DNA of 10,600 bases from UBA7937 sp034419095. GTDB taxonomy: Bacteria > Chloroflexota > Anaerolineae > UBA7937. Position 1 is the stretch's first letter; each line of letters begins with the position of its first letter. The notes below the pieces were generated by a model, which searched no databases, was not told the DNA's origin, and saw nothing but the letters and a program-made list of their open reading frames with translations. Positions 1 through 5,810 of this stretch are shown in pieces. The position numbers and the translations under genes are program-made. The stretch spans positions 1 to 10,600 of the forward strand of contig DAOULQ010000080.1 of assembly GCA_034419095.1 (NCBI GenBank), given 5' to 3'.

Positions 1-258
1 GTCGCCGGTGATGAGAAGAAGGCCTATGGTGTTCACCGAGCGGTAGGTCAGCAAGGGGTGAGGGGGCGCCTCGGCTGGCATCTGGCTAGCCAGAAAGGTG
101 ACGATCTCCCAGGCCTTCTCCGCATAAGGGCGCGTGGCCAAGGCCTGCTCTTGAGCGCGCCTCATCTTCGAGGCGGCCACCATCTGCATGGCCCTGGTCA
201 TTTGCCCGATATTCCTAACCGTCCGTATCCGCTTCTTTATCTCCTGCGGGGTAGCCAG
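1..258 (-). CDS. atpG: ATP synthase F1 gamma subunit, N-terminal part (runs off window)
   Basis: The first 86 codons of the gamma subunit, the central rotor shaft of F1 that couples proton flow to catalysis in the alpha/beta hexamer. The reading contains the family's N-terminal helix, with EIKKRIRTVRNIGQMTRAM at about residues 6-24 followed by QMVAASKMRRAQ, and later GLLLITGD, which corresponds to the usual 'ALIVITSDRG' region. The frame is open to the window edge. Start choice: the atpA stop TAG (273-271) lies in frame, and between it and the conserved helix there is no ATG, GTG or TTG. The only sensible start is CTG at 258-256, six bases after AAGGAG, giving M-A-T-P-Q-E-I, which fits the family's N-terminus exactly. 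It sits 12 nt downstream of atpA in the same operon. Gene identity is near certain; the CTG start is an inference from alignment and ribosome-binding-site spacing. Confidence 0.93.
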   Translation of the reverse strand, partial: MATPQEIKKRIRTVRNIGQMTRAMQMVAASKMRRAQEQALATRPYAEKAWEIVTFLASQMPAEAPPHPLLTYRSVNTIGLLLITGD

Positions 259-270
259 GTTCCTCTCCTT
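259..270 (-). promoter_or_regulatory. Ribosome binding site that fixes the atpG CTG start
   Basis: Read on the minus strand, AAGGAGAGG follows immediately after the atpA stop codon, and CTG begins six bases after AAGGAG. Because the upstream stop is in frame, this site leaves only CTG as the initiation codon, unless initiation is at the ATA four codons further on. Confidence 0.7.
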
Positions 271-1779
271 CTACCGCCCAAATTGGGTCTTGAACTCCTC
301 TATCGCCTCCCGCAAAGCGGTGGCGGTCTCTTCCGATAGGTCCTTCTCTCGAGCGATGGTCTCCCCGATCTGGGGGTGATTCTCCTCCATGAAACGATGG
401 AAAGCATCCTCCCAATCCCTCACCTTTTCGATGGGCAGATCATCCAGGAAACCGTTGGTCACAGCGTAGATGATCATCACCTGTTTTTCTAAGGGCATAG
501 GGGAGTATTGGGGTTGCTTCAACACCTCGGTGCTCCGCTGTCCCCTCTCCAGTTGATCTCGGGTGGCCTTATCCAGTTCCGAGCCGAACTGGGCGAAAGC
601 GGCCAGTTCCCGGAACTGAGCCAGTTCCAAGCGCAATTTTCCAGCCACCTTTCTCATGGCCCGAGTCTGGGCCTTGCCTCCCACGCGGGAGACGGAAAGC
701 CCCACGTTCACAGCGGGGCGAATGCCGGCGTAGAAGAGGTCACTCTCCAGATAGATCTGGCCGTCGGTGATGGATATGACGTTGGTGGGGATATAGGTGG
801 AGATATCGGCTGCCTGGGTCTCGATGATGGGAAGAGCGGTGAGGGAGCCACCGCCATAGTCGGGGTGGAGTTTAGCAGCCCGTTCCAAGAGGCGTGAATG
901 GAGGTAGAAGATGTCGCCGGGGTAAGCCTCCCTTCCCGGGGGACGCCGCAGGAGAAGGGAAACCTCACGATAGGCCCAGGCGTGCTTGGTGAGGTCATCG
1001 TAGACGATGAGGGCGTCCTCTCCTCTTTCCATGAACTCCTCTCCCATAGTGCAGCCGGCGTAGGGAGCCAGGTACTTGAGGGCTGCCGGATCGGAGGCTG
1101 TGGCCGCTACTACGATGGTGTGATCCATAGCCCCATACTCCTCCAGAGTGGCGATCACCCGGGCTACGCTGGCTCTCTTCTGGCCGATGGCTACGTAGAT
1201 GCAGACCAGATCGCCCTTCTTCTGATTGATGATGGTGTCGATAGCCAGTGCGGTCTTCCCCGTCTGCCGGTCTCCGATGATCAGTTCTCGCTGGCCGCGG
1301 CCAATGGGGAACATGGAGTCAATGGCTTTTATCCCCGTCTGGACGGGGGTATCCACCTCCTTGCGAAGGGTAACGTTGGGAGCGATCCTCTCTACGGGGC
1401 GGAATCTATCTGTCTCGGGGGGGCCTTTGCCGTCGATAGGCTGACCTAGAGGGTTGACCACCCGTCCTATCAGGGCATCCCCCACGGGGACGGAGGCTAT
1501 GCGCCCCGTGGCCTTAACTAAATCGCCCTCCTCGATATCGGTATAATCGCCCATGATGATGACGCCGACATTCTCCCTCTCCAAATTGAAGACGATCCCC
1601 ATGACCCCGCTCTCGAACTCCACGAGTTCCGAGGCCATGGCTCCCGCTAGTCCCTCCAGCCGGGCGATGCCGTCCCCCACCTCCACGACGGTCCCCACAT
1701 CCACAGCCTCGAAGGGTGCCTCAAAGGTTTCTATCTCTCGCTTGATGGCTGCGGCTATATCCTCTGCTCTGAAGACCAC
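271..1779 (-). CDS. atpA: ATP synthase F1 alpha subunit
   Basis: The 502-residue non-catalytic alpha subunit of F1, which alternates with beta around the gamma shaft and binds regulatory nucleotide; it acts on the cytoplasmic face of the membrane. Length is typical (about 500-510). Visible motifs: Walker A GDRQTGKT at 169-176, the alpha/beta signature PAVNVGLSVS at 355-364, and the Arg finger R365 in SVSRVGG. The N-terminal beta barrel (about 25-95) and C-terminal helical domain (from about 380) are complete. The start is GTG at 1779, five bases after GGAGG. atpG follows after 12 nt. No atpH, atpF or other F-type gene lies upstream; a promoter and an unrelated gene are there instead, so this F1 segment appears to be its own transcription unit. 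Confidence 0.98.
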   Translation of the reverse strand: MVFRAEDIAAAIKREIETFEAPFEAVDVGTVVEVGDGIARLEGLAGAMASELVEFESGVMGIVFNLERENVGVIIMGDYTDIEEGDLVKATGRIASVPVGDALIGRVVNPLGQPIDGKGPPETDRFRPVERIAPNVTLRKEVDTPVQTGIKAIDSMFPIGRGQRELIIGDRQTGKTALAIDTIINQKKGDLVCIYVAIGQKRASVARVIATLEEYGAMDHTIVVAATASDPAALKYLAPYAGCTMGEEFMERGEDALIVYDDLTKHAWAYREVSLLLRRPPGREAYPGDIFYLHSRLLERAAKLHPDYGGGSLTALPIIETQAADISTYIPTNVISITDGQIYLESDLFYAGIRPAVNVGLSVSRVGGKAQTRAMRKVAGKLRLELAQFRELAAFAQFGSELDKATRDQLERGQRSTEVLKQPQYSPMPLEKQVMIIYAVTNGFLDDLPIEKVRDWEDAFHRFMEENHPQIGETIAREKDLSEETATALREAIEEFKTQFGR

Positions 1780-1836
1780 CTCTACCTCCCTCTGTGACAG
1801 GGGTAACCTTCCCCGGTCTTTTCCTCAGCAATCGAA

Positions 1837-1864
1837 ATTATACCATACCCCGCTCGGGAAGCAA
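1837..1864 (-). promoter_or_regulatory. Probable sigma70-type promoter for atpA-atpG
   Basis: On the minus strand, TTGCTT (1864-1859) and a perfect TATAAT (1842-1837) are separated by 16 bp, with an extended -10 TG (TGGTATAAT). The predicted transcription start near 1830 gives a leader of about 50 nt before the atpA GTG. The promoter lies in the 112-bp gap between the cyclophilin-like gene and atpA. Confidence 0.75.
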
Positions 1865-1891
1865 CCCCCAAGGCCTCTTGAGACCGCTCTC

Positions 1892-2287
1892 TCACGATGG
1901 GCCTCTACGGACTAGGACAGGTGTGCCCTCTTTTACCTCTTGGAAGATGGTAGCCTCACCGATGAGGCGACCGAAGACGGTGACCGGGCTGGCAGGACGG
2001 ATCTCGTTGCCGCGGCTGGCGGGAGTAGGGCCGAAGAAGATGCAGAGGGCCCTCCCCGGGGCCCAGTATCCCAAGTCGCCCACCTCCACCACCTCTTGTC
2101 CCCGCTCCGTCTCTAAGGCCACCGGTATAGAGAAGTAGATCTCCTCCCCCCACTGGTTGGCTTGGCCCTCGAAGGGCAGGGCCTCCCAGATCGCCTGAGC
2201 CGTCTGGGTCTCGTTCAGTTCGGCCTGGGCTGTGATATCTCCGGCCTGAATCACGATGTGGCGCTTTTCCTTTGCTTGCTCTGACAT
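1892..2287 (-). CDS. Cyclophilin-like fold protein (TM1367 type)
   Basis: A 131-residue small protein that resembles the cyclophilin-like beta-barrel family typified by Thermotoga TM1367. Diagnostic stretches are WGEEIYFSIP at 46-55, VGDLGYWAPG at 69-78 and CIFFGPTPAS at 82-91. Family members have a cyclophilin-type barrel, but their biochemical activity is not established; I do not claim isomerase activity. An upstream ATG at 2326 would add 13 residues but has no ribosome binding site, whereas the ATG at 2287 follows GGAG by six bases and gives a protein starting just before the first strand, so I chose it. It lies 59 bp downstream of the nitroreductase gene on the same strand and is probably the last gene of that operon. 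Confidence 0.85.
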   Translation of the reverse strand: MSEQAKEKRHIVIQAGDITAQAELNETQTAQAIWEALPFEGQANQWGEEIYFSIPVALETERGQEVVEVGDLGYWAPGRALCIFFGPTPASRGNEIRPASPVTVFGRLIGEATIFQEVKEGTPVLVRRGPS

Positions 2288-2346
2288 CTCATACTCCAGA
2301 AGCATTCTCATAGGCTTGCCAGTCATAGTTGGCAGGGTGAATTCGG

Positions 2347-3003
2347 TCAGATATGTCTTACCACCTCGCTCACGGGCATCCTCTCCGGGGCCTGGGGCTT
2401 TTGGGCGGGGAGGCCCAGAGAGATGACCATCACCAACTGCTGTTCCTGGGGGATATCGAGCATCTGGCGCAATTCCTCTTCGATTACTAGAGGCGAGTCC
2501 ATGACGCAGGCTCCGTACCCTAGTTCATGGGCCTTGAGGAGGAGGTTTTGAACCGCCATAGCCACGCTCTTCTCCACGGTGCGAATCAGTATCGGCTCCA
2601 GGTTGGGACCATCCAGTTCTTTCACCTTAGCCATGAGAGCGTACTCATCCAGGCCAAAACGGCTGATGTCGTATCGTTCCGTGCAGACTACGATGACCGC
2701 CGAGGCCTCTCCGAAGAAGCCACCATAAGTGCGCATGAAGCGACAGAAGGCGGCCACCCTCTTCTCCCCTGCCTCGTAGGCTCGCTGGGAGAGTTCTTGG
2801 AACTTGTCGAAGACCGCTTGGGCCATCTGGGCTATCAACTCCCCTTGGGTGACCAAGATGAAGCGCCAGGGCTGCACATTGGTGCTGGAGGGGGCCCAAG
2901 TAGCGGCCTCTATCATGGCTTCAAGATCCTCTTTGGGGATGAGTGCGACCTTCTGATATTTGCGGATGCTTCGCCGTCCCTTTATAGCCTCATCCAGTTC
3001 CAT
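2347..3003 (-). CDS. Nitroreductase-family FMN-dependent oxidoreductase
   Basis: A 218-residue NAD(P)H-dependent flavoprotein of the nitroreductase superfamily, which transfers electrons from reduced nicotinamide through FMN to nitroaromatics, quinones or other acceptors; the substrate cannot be read from the sequence. Visible FMN-binding elements: RRSIRKY at 10-16, the APSSTNVQPWRF segment at 37-48 (typical 'APSxxNxQPW'), and the C-terminal SLGLPAQKP at 195-203. Length is typical. The ATG start has a good site (GGAGG, spacing six). The gene overlaps the end of the upstream methyltransferase by 14 nt, so the two are probably translationally coupled. It carries an insert of about 45 residues after the FMN segment that includes a helix-rich stretch (65-95), within normal variation of the superfamily. 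Confidence 0.9.
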   Translation of the reverse strand: MELDEAIKGRRSIRKYQKVALIPKEDLEAMIEAATWAPSSTNVQPWRFILVTQGELIAQMAQAVFDKFQELSQRAYEAGEKRVAAFCRFMRTYGGFFGEASAVIVVCTERYDISRFGLDEYALMAKVKELDGPNLEPILIRTVEKSVAMAVQNLLLKAHELGYGACVMDSPLVIEEELRQMLDIPQEQQLVMVISLGLPAQKPQAPERMPVSEVVRHI

Positions 3004-3676
3004 CTTCTCCCTCCTTTATACCTACTATAACACCTACCCTGCTTCGCTCGCTCCTCTCTTCCTCTCGTTGGAGTTCGAGCCCTGTCCTCGAAAGAGCCTC
3101 ACATAGATGGATAGGGGAACCATCGCCGCTGGTGGCCTCCAGAGCCCAGTTGAGAAAGCGAGACCAGGCGTCTCCTCCCAAAAGCCGCCCCCCATTTACA
3201 ACCACTAGATGCCCTCCAGGAGCGAGAACTCGAACCATCTCCCTCTGAGCCTGGGGGTCGAGGATGAAGGAAGAGGGGAAGACAGAAACCAGGGAATGGA
3301 AAGCCCTGTCTTGGAAGGGCATATTTTGGGCCTGAGCCTGGCAGAGGGGCACTTTTACCCCTTTTCTTTTGGCGATCCTCAGCATAGAGGGGGAGAGTTC
3401 CACCCCGTAGCAGAGATAACCTTGGTTCCTGATCTCTGAGAGGAGGTCACCTGTGCCAAAACCGATCTCTAGGACTTTTGGCCCTCGGAGGTGAGGGAGG
3501 ACGGCCTCTTGCCACCGCCGCCACTCTCCTCTGGAGACAAGCGAACTAACCCTATCGTAAGCCCAGGCGAATTCATTATAGAGCCTAGAGAAGGCGAAAG
3601 CCAAGAGAGTTCGCCAGAAGTTGTGTGGCTTGAAGTGGACCTCCTTTATGAGCCGTGGCGCCCTTTGGGGTTCCAC
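2990..3676 (-). CDS. Class I SAM-dependent methyltransferase
   Basis: A 228-residue Rossmann-fold methyltransferase of the UbiE/Methyltransf_11 kind. SAM-binding motif I is VLEIGFGTG at 68-76, the acidic end of strand 2 is GVELS at 91-95, and LAPGGHLVVV at 151-160 is the usual post-motif strand. The N-terminal RLYNEFAWAYDRVSSLVS (31-48) resembles quinone/lipid-type methyltransferases, but the substrate is unknown. The GTG start at 3676 is the only canonical start before the conserved region, since an in-frame TAG lies three codons upstream. It has only a poor ribosome binding site and sits very close to the predicted -10, so it may be leaderless. A strong AAAGGAGGT inside the first 15 codons has no canonical start after it. 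It heads the probable methyltransferase-nitroreductase-cyclophilin-like operon and is divergent from mnmA. Confidence 0.88.
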   Translation of the reverse strand: MEPQRAPRLIKEVHFKPHNFWRTLLAFAFSRLYNEFAWAYDRVSSLVSRGEWRRWQEAVLPHLRGPKVLEIGFGTGDLLSEIRNQGYLCYGVELSPSMLRIAKRKGVKVPLCQAQAQNMPFQDRAFHSLVSVFPSSFILDPQAQREMVRVLAPGGHLVVVNGGRLLGGDAWSRFLNWALEATSGDGSPIHLCEALSRTGLELQREEERSERSRVGVIVGIKEGEDGTG

Positions 3677-3679
3677 TCT

Positions 3680-3707
3680 ATTCTACTTACCCTCTCTTCC
3701 CTGTCAA
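3680..3707 (-). promoter_or_regulatory. Probable promoter for the methyltransferase operon
   Basis: On the minus strand a perfect TTGACA (3707-3702) is followed after 16 bp by TAGAAT (3685-3680). It lies back-to-back with the mnmA promoter; the two -35 boxes are 8 bp apart. The -10 ends only three bases before the GTG at 3676, so either translation is essentially leaderless or the start assignment or promoter call needs adjusting. Confidence 0.6.
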
Positions 3708-3734
3708 GGCGGAGGTTGTGGATGGCTGACAGGG
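3699..3734. promoter_or_regulatory. Inverted repeat in divergent promoter region (candidate operator)
   Basis: CCCTGTCA at 3699-3706 and TGACAGGG at 3727-3734 form a perfect 8-bp inverted repeat separated by 20 bp, so equivalent bases are about 28 bp apart. The left arm overlaps the -35 of the methyltransferase promoter and the right arm lies in the spacer of the mnmA promoter. The geometry suits a dimeric regulator controlling both directions, but no regulator gene is nearby and part of the left arm is explained by the -35 consensus itself. Confidence 0.35.
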
Positions 3735-3744
3735 GTGATATAAT
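3716..3744 (+). promoter_or_regulatory. Promoter for mnmA
   Basis: TTGTGG (3716-3721), a 17-bp spacer, and TATAAT (3739-3744) with an extended -10 (TGATATAAT). The expected transcription start is about 3750-3752, only two to four bases before the mnmA ATG at 3754, which implies a leaderless or near-leaderless mRNA. Confidence 0.75.
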
Positions 3745-3753
3745 CTAGATGAT

Positions 3754-4812
3754 ATGGGCAAGAAGGTTGTAGTAGCCATGAGTGGGGGCGTGGACAGTTC
3801 TATGGCTGCGACCCTGCTTCAAGAGGGATATGAGGTGATAGGGGTCATGATGCGCCTCTGGGCGCCGGAGGGGGTGACCAACCGGTGCTGCTCACCGGAG
3901 GCTGCGGAGGACGCTCGCCGCGTTTGCCAGATCCTAGGAGTCCCTTTCTACCTCCTCAACTTTGAGGAGGAGTTCAAGCGGTATGTGGTCGACTACTTCG
4001 AGCGGGAGTACGCGCAAGGACGGACCCCTAACCCCTGCTTGGAGTGCAACCGTCACCTTAAGTTCGGCTTCCTTTTGAGAAAGGTATTGGCCCTAGGGGC
4101 CACTTACTTGGCTACCGGCCATTACGCACGGGTAGAATACAACGGCCAGTATCGACTCCTGAAGGGGGTAGATGGGGCCAAGGATCAATCCTACGTTCTA
4201 TATATGTTGGGTCAGGAAGAGTTGGCTCGTCTCTTGTTCCCCCTGGGTCAGTATACTAAGGAGGAGGTGCGTTCTATGGCCCGAAAGACGCGACTCCCCA
4301 TAGCCGAGAAGGCCGAGAGCCAAGAGATATGCTTCGCCCCCCAGGCGGGCTACGGCCGATTCTTGCGAGATCATAGGGGCTTGAAGCCCCAGCCAGGCCC
4401 CATCGTGGATTCAGGGGGTCATACCCTCGGCGAGCACAAAGGGTTGCCTTACTATACCATAGGGCAGCGTCGGGGGTTGGGGATAGCGGCTCCCGAGCCG
4501 CTCTATGTCTTGCGCATCGATATGGCGCGGAACTCCCTGGTAGTGGGCCGGGCTTACGACCGGGAACGTGAAGGACTGCTGGCCAGGGATACAACTTACG
4601 TGGCTGGAGAGGCGCCACCGAAGCCCATGGAGGTGACCGCCAAAATCCGGTATAAGGCGAGGGAGGCCGAGGCTCTCCTCAATCCGCTGGAGGGTGGAAG
4701 AGCGAAACTAAGTTTTCTAGACCCCCAGAGGGGGGTGGCTCCTGGGCAGGGGGTGGTCTTCTACCAAGGGGAAGTGGTCATAGGCGGCGGAATCATCGAG
4801 GCAGGGATCTGA
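3754..4812 (+). CDS. mnmA: tRNA-specific 2-thiouridylase MnmA
   Basis: A 352-residue cytoplasmic enzyme that uses ATP and relayed persulfide sulfur to thiolate C2 of U34 in tRNAs for Lys, Glu and Gln. The PP-loop SGGVDSS is at 10-16; the catalytic pair is Cys95 (in NPCLEC, 93-98) and Cys193 (EICFAP). TGHYAR at 121-126, KDQSYVLYML at 143-152 and GQRRGLGI in the central domain are all present, and the C-terminal beta-barrel domain is complete. Length matches the family (about 350-370). The ATG start is supported by the N-terminal strand KKVVVAMSGG; it has no Shine-Dalgarno sequence and lies right after the promoter. One base separates its stop from the next gene, so the downstream membrane protein is probably translated from the same message. 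Confidence 0.97.
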   Translation: MGKKVVVAMSGGVDSSMAATLLQEGYEVIGVMMRLWAPEGVTNRCCSPEAAEDARRVCQILGVPFYLLNFEEEFKRYVVDYFEREYAQGRTPNPCLECNRHLKFGFLLRKVLALGATYLATGHYARVEYNGQYRLLKGVDGAKDQSYVLYMLGQEELARLLFPLGQYTKEEVRSMARKTRLPIAEKAESQEICFAPQAGYGRFLRDHRGLKPQPGPIVDSGGHTLGEHKGLPYYTIGQRRGLGIAAPEPLYVLRIDMARNSLVVGRAYDREREGLLARDTTYVAGEAPPKPMEVTAKIRYKAREAEALLNPLEGGRAKLSFLDPQRGVAPGQGVVFYQGEVVIGGGIIEAGI

Positions 4813-4813
4813 G

Positions 4814-5074
4814 ATGTTCCCTCTCTTCTCTCCCTCTCTTGCCTTTCTCTTCCTTTTAGCCAGCATCAACGCCGTTCTTTTCCACCTCCTTTGGGGGCAG
4901 AGGATGAGGGAACTGGTTCTCTTTTGGGTAGCGGCGGGCATCGGTTTCACGGTTGGTCAACTGGTCGCGGAGGCTTTGGGCTTCTCTTTTCTTACCCTTG
5001 GCCCCTTGCATCTGATAGAGGGTACTATCGGCTCTTGGATGGGGCTTCTTATTGCTAAGCGGCTGAAGGTATGA
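4814..5074 (+). CDS. Small three-helix membrane protein of unknown function
   Basis: An 86-residue hydrophobic protein with three likely membrane spans at about residues 7-27, 34-56 and 60-80, ending in a short basic tail (AKRLKV). I do not recognise a named family. The ATG begins one base after the mnmA stop and has only a weak upstream site (AGGGA), which suggests translational coupling to mnmA. The promoter of the next gene lies across its final codons (-35 at 5052-5057, -10 immediately after the stop). Its hydrophobic pattern argues strongly that it is a real gene; its role cannot be inferred from sequence. Confidence 0.8.
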   Translation: MFPLFSPSLAFLFLLASINAVLFHLLWGQRMRELVLFWVAAGIGFTVGQLVAEALGFSFLTLGPLHLIEGTIGSWMGLLIAKRLKV

Positions 5075-5080
5075 TATAAT
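5052..5080 (+). promoter_or_regulatory. Promoter for the small envelope genes
   Basis: TTGCTA (5052-5057), a 17-bp spacer, and TATAAT (5075-5080) with an extended -10 TG (TGATATAAT). The -35 lies inside the end of the preceding gene and the -10 begins right after its stop codon. The predicted start near 5087 leaves a leader of about ten bases containing AGAGG before the ATG at 5097. Confidence 0.75.
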
Positions 5081-5096
5081 GCTTTAGAGGCAAAAG

Positions 5097-5393
5097 ATGT
5101 CCACTACCCTCACCCTAGTGCGCGATGTCGCTATTATCGTCTTGGCTTTGGAGTCGTTGGTCATCGGCTTTCTTCTCATCCTCCTGGCTATCCAGATCAG
5201 GGGGCTGGCTAAGATGTTGGAGGAGGAGGTCAAACCCATTGTCGATTCGGCCAATGAGACGGTAAGTACCGTGCGCGGTACTACCTCTTTCGTTAGCGAT
5301 ACCGTGATCACTCCTTTGGTGCGAGCCGCTAGTTTCGCTACCGCATTAGGCAAGGTGATCGGGGTGTTAAGGCGAGGGCCGAAAAGAGAGTAG
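5097..5393 (+). CDS. Small protein with one N-terminal membrane helix
   Basis: A 98-residue protein. Residues about 9-33 form one strongly hydrophobic span (VAIIVLALESLVIGFLLILL), followed by an amphipathic, Ser/Thr/Val-rich stretch (40-85) and a basic tail (RRGPKRE). The layout resembles DUF948-type proteins (one N-terminal helix plus a helical cytoplasmic region, often encoded beside YtxH proteins), but I cannot confirm family membership. AGAGG lies six bases before the ATG. The gene has its own promoter and is 29 bp upstream of the YtxH-like gene, so the two are probably co-transcribed and may work together at the membrane. Confidence 0.78.
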   Translation: MSTTLTLVRDVAIIVLALESLVIGFLLILLAIQIRGLAKMLEEEVKPIVDSANETVSTVRGTTSFVSDTVITPLVRAASFATALGKVIGVLRRGPKRE

Positions 5394-5409
5394 TTATTAG
5401 TTAGAGGGA

Positions 5410-5417
5410 AAGGAGGT
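5410..5417 (+). promoter_or_regulatory. Strong ribosome binding site of the YtxH-like gene
   Basis: AAGGAGGT, five bases before the ATG at 5423, is close to a full match to the 16S anti-Shine-Dalgarno sequence. It is the strongest such site in this cluster and suggests that the YtxH-like protein is made at a higher level than its neighbours. Confidence 0.7.
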
Positions 5418-5422
5418 TCAGA

Positions 5423-5764
5423 ATGGCTGACAATTCTAAAGGCGGAGAGTTCCTGGCGGGCTTCATCCTGGGGGGGGTAATGGGCGTGGCCCTGGGCTTG
5501 CTATTGGCTCCCCAGCCTGGCGAGGAGACGAGAGCCCAACTGAGGGAGAGGGGCATCGAACTCAAGGCGCGAGCGGAGGAGGCCTCGGAGGAGGCTCGCA
5601 AGAGAGCAGAAGAACTGCAAGAGAAGGGAAAGGTGGTCTTGGAAGAGCAGAAGGCCCGCCTGGAAGAGGCGATCGAGGAGGGAAAAGAGGCGGCCGCCAA
5701 GACGAAAACGGAACTCTTATCCAAGTTAGAGGAAGAGAAGGGAAAGAGGAAGACCGAGGCCTGA
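5423..5764 (+). CDS. YtxH-family membrane-anchored coiled-coil protein
   Basis: A 113-residue protein with the YtxH layout: a Gly-rich N-terminal membrane segment (FLAGFILGGVMGVALGLLLA, about 10-29) that runs into the family's LLAPQPGEETRAQL motif (26-39, compared with the usual 'LLAPKSGKETR'). After this comes a highly charged Glu/Lys/Ala-rich helix or coiled coil to the C-terminus (about 40-110). YtxH-type proteins are often stress- or envelope-associated, but a molecular function is not established. It is the last gene of the cluster, 29 bp after the one-helix protein and 16 bp before an intrinsic terminator. Confidence 0.88.
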   Translation: MADNSKGGEFLAGFILGGVMGVALGLLLAPQPGEETRAQLRERGIELKARAEEASEEARKRAEELQEKGKVVLEEQKARLEEAIEEGKEAAAKTKTELLSKLEEEKGKRKTEA

Positions 5765-5780
5765 GCCAAGGCTATTGAGA

Positions 5781-5805
5781 AGGGGAGCGGAACGCTCCCT
5801 TTTTC
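5781..5805 (+). terminator. Intrinsic terminator of the YtxH cluster
   Basis: GGGAGCG (5783-5789), a GAA loop and CGCTCCC (5793-5799) form a perfect 7-bp GC-rich hairpin, extendable by a G-T and an A-T pair, followed directly by TTTTT (5800-5804). It lies 16 bp after the YtxH-like stop codon. Confidence 0.9.
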
Positions 5806-5810
5806 TATAT

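Noticed and set aside
3640..3660. AAAGGAGGT within the methyltransferase N-terminus as evidence of a later start
   Set aside because: No ATG, GTG, TTG or CTG follows at a workable distance, and the codons read naturally as Lys-Glu-Val.
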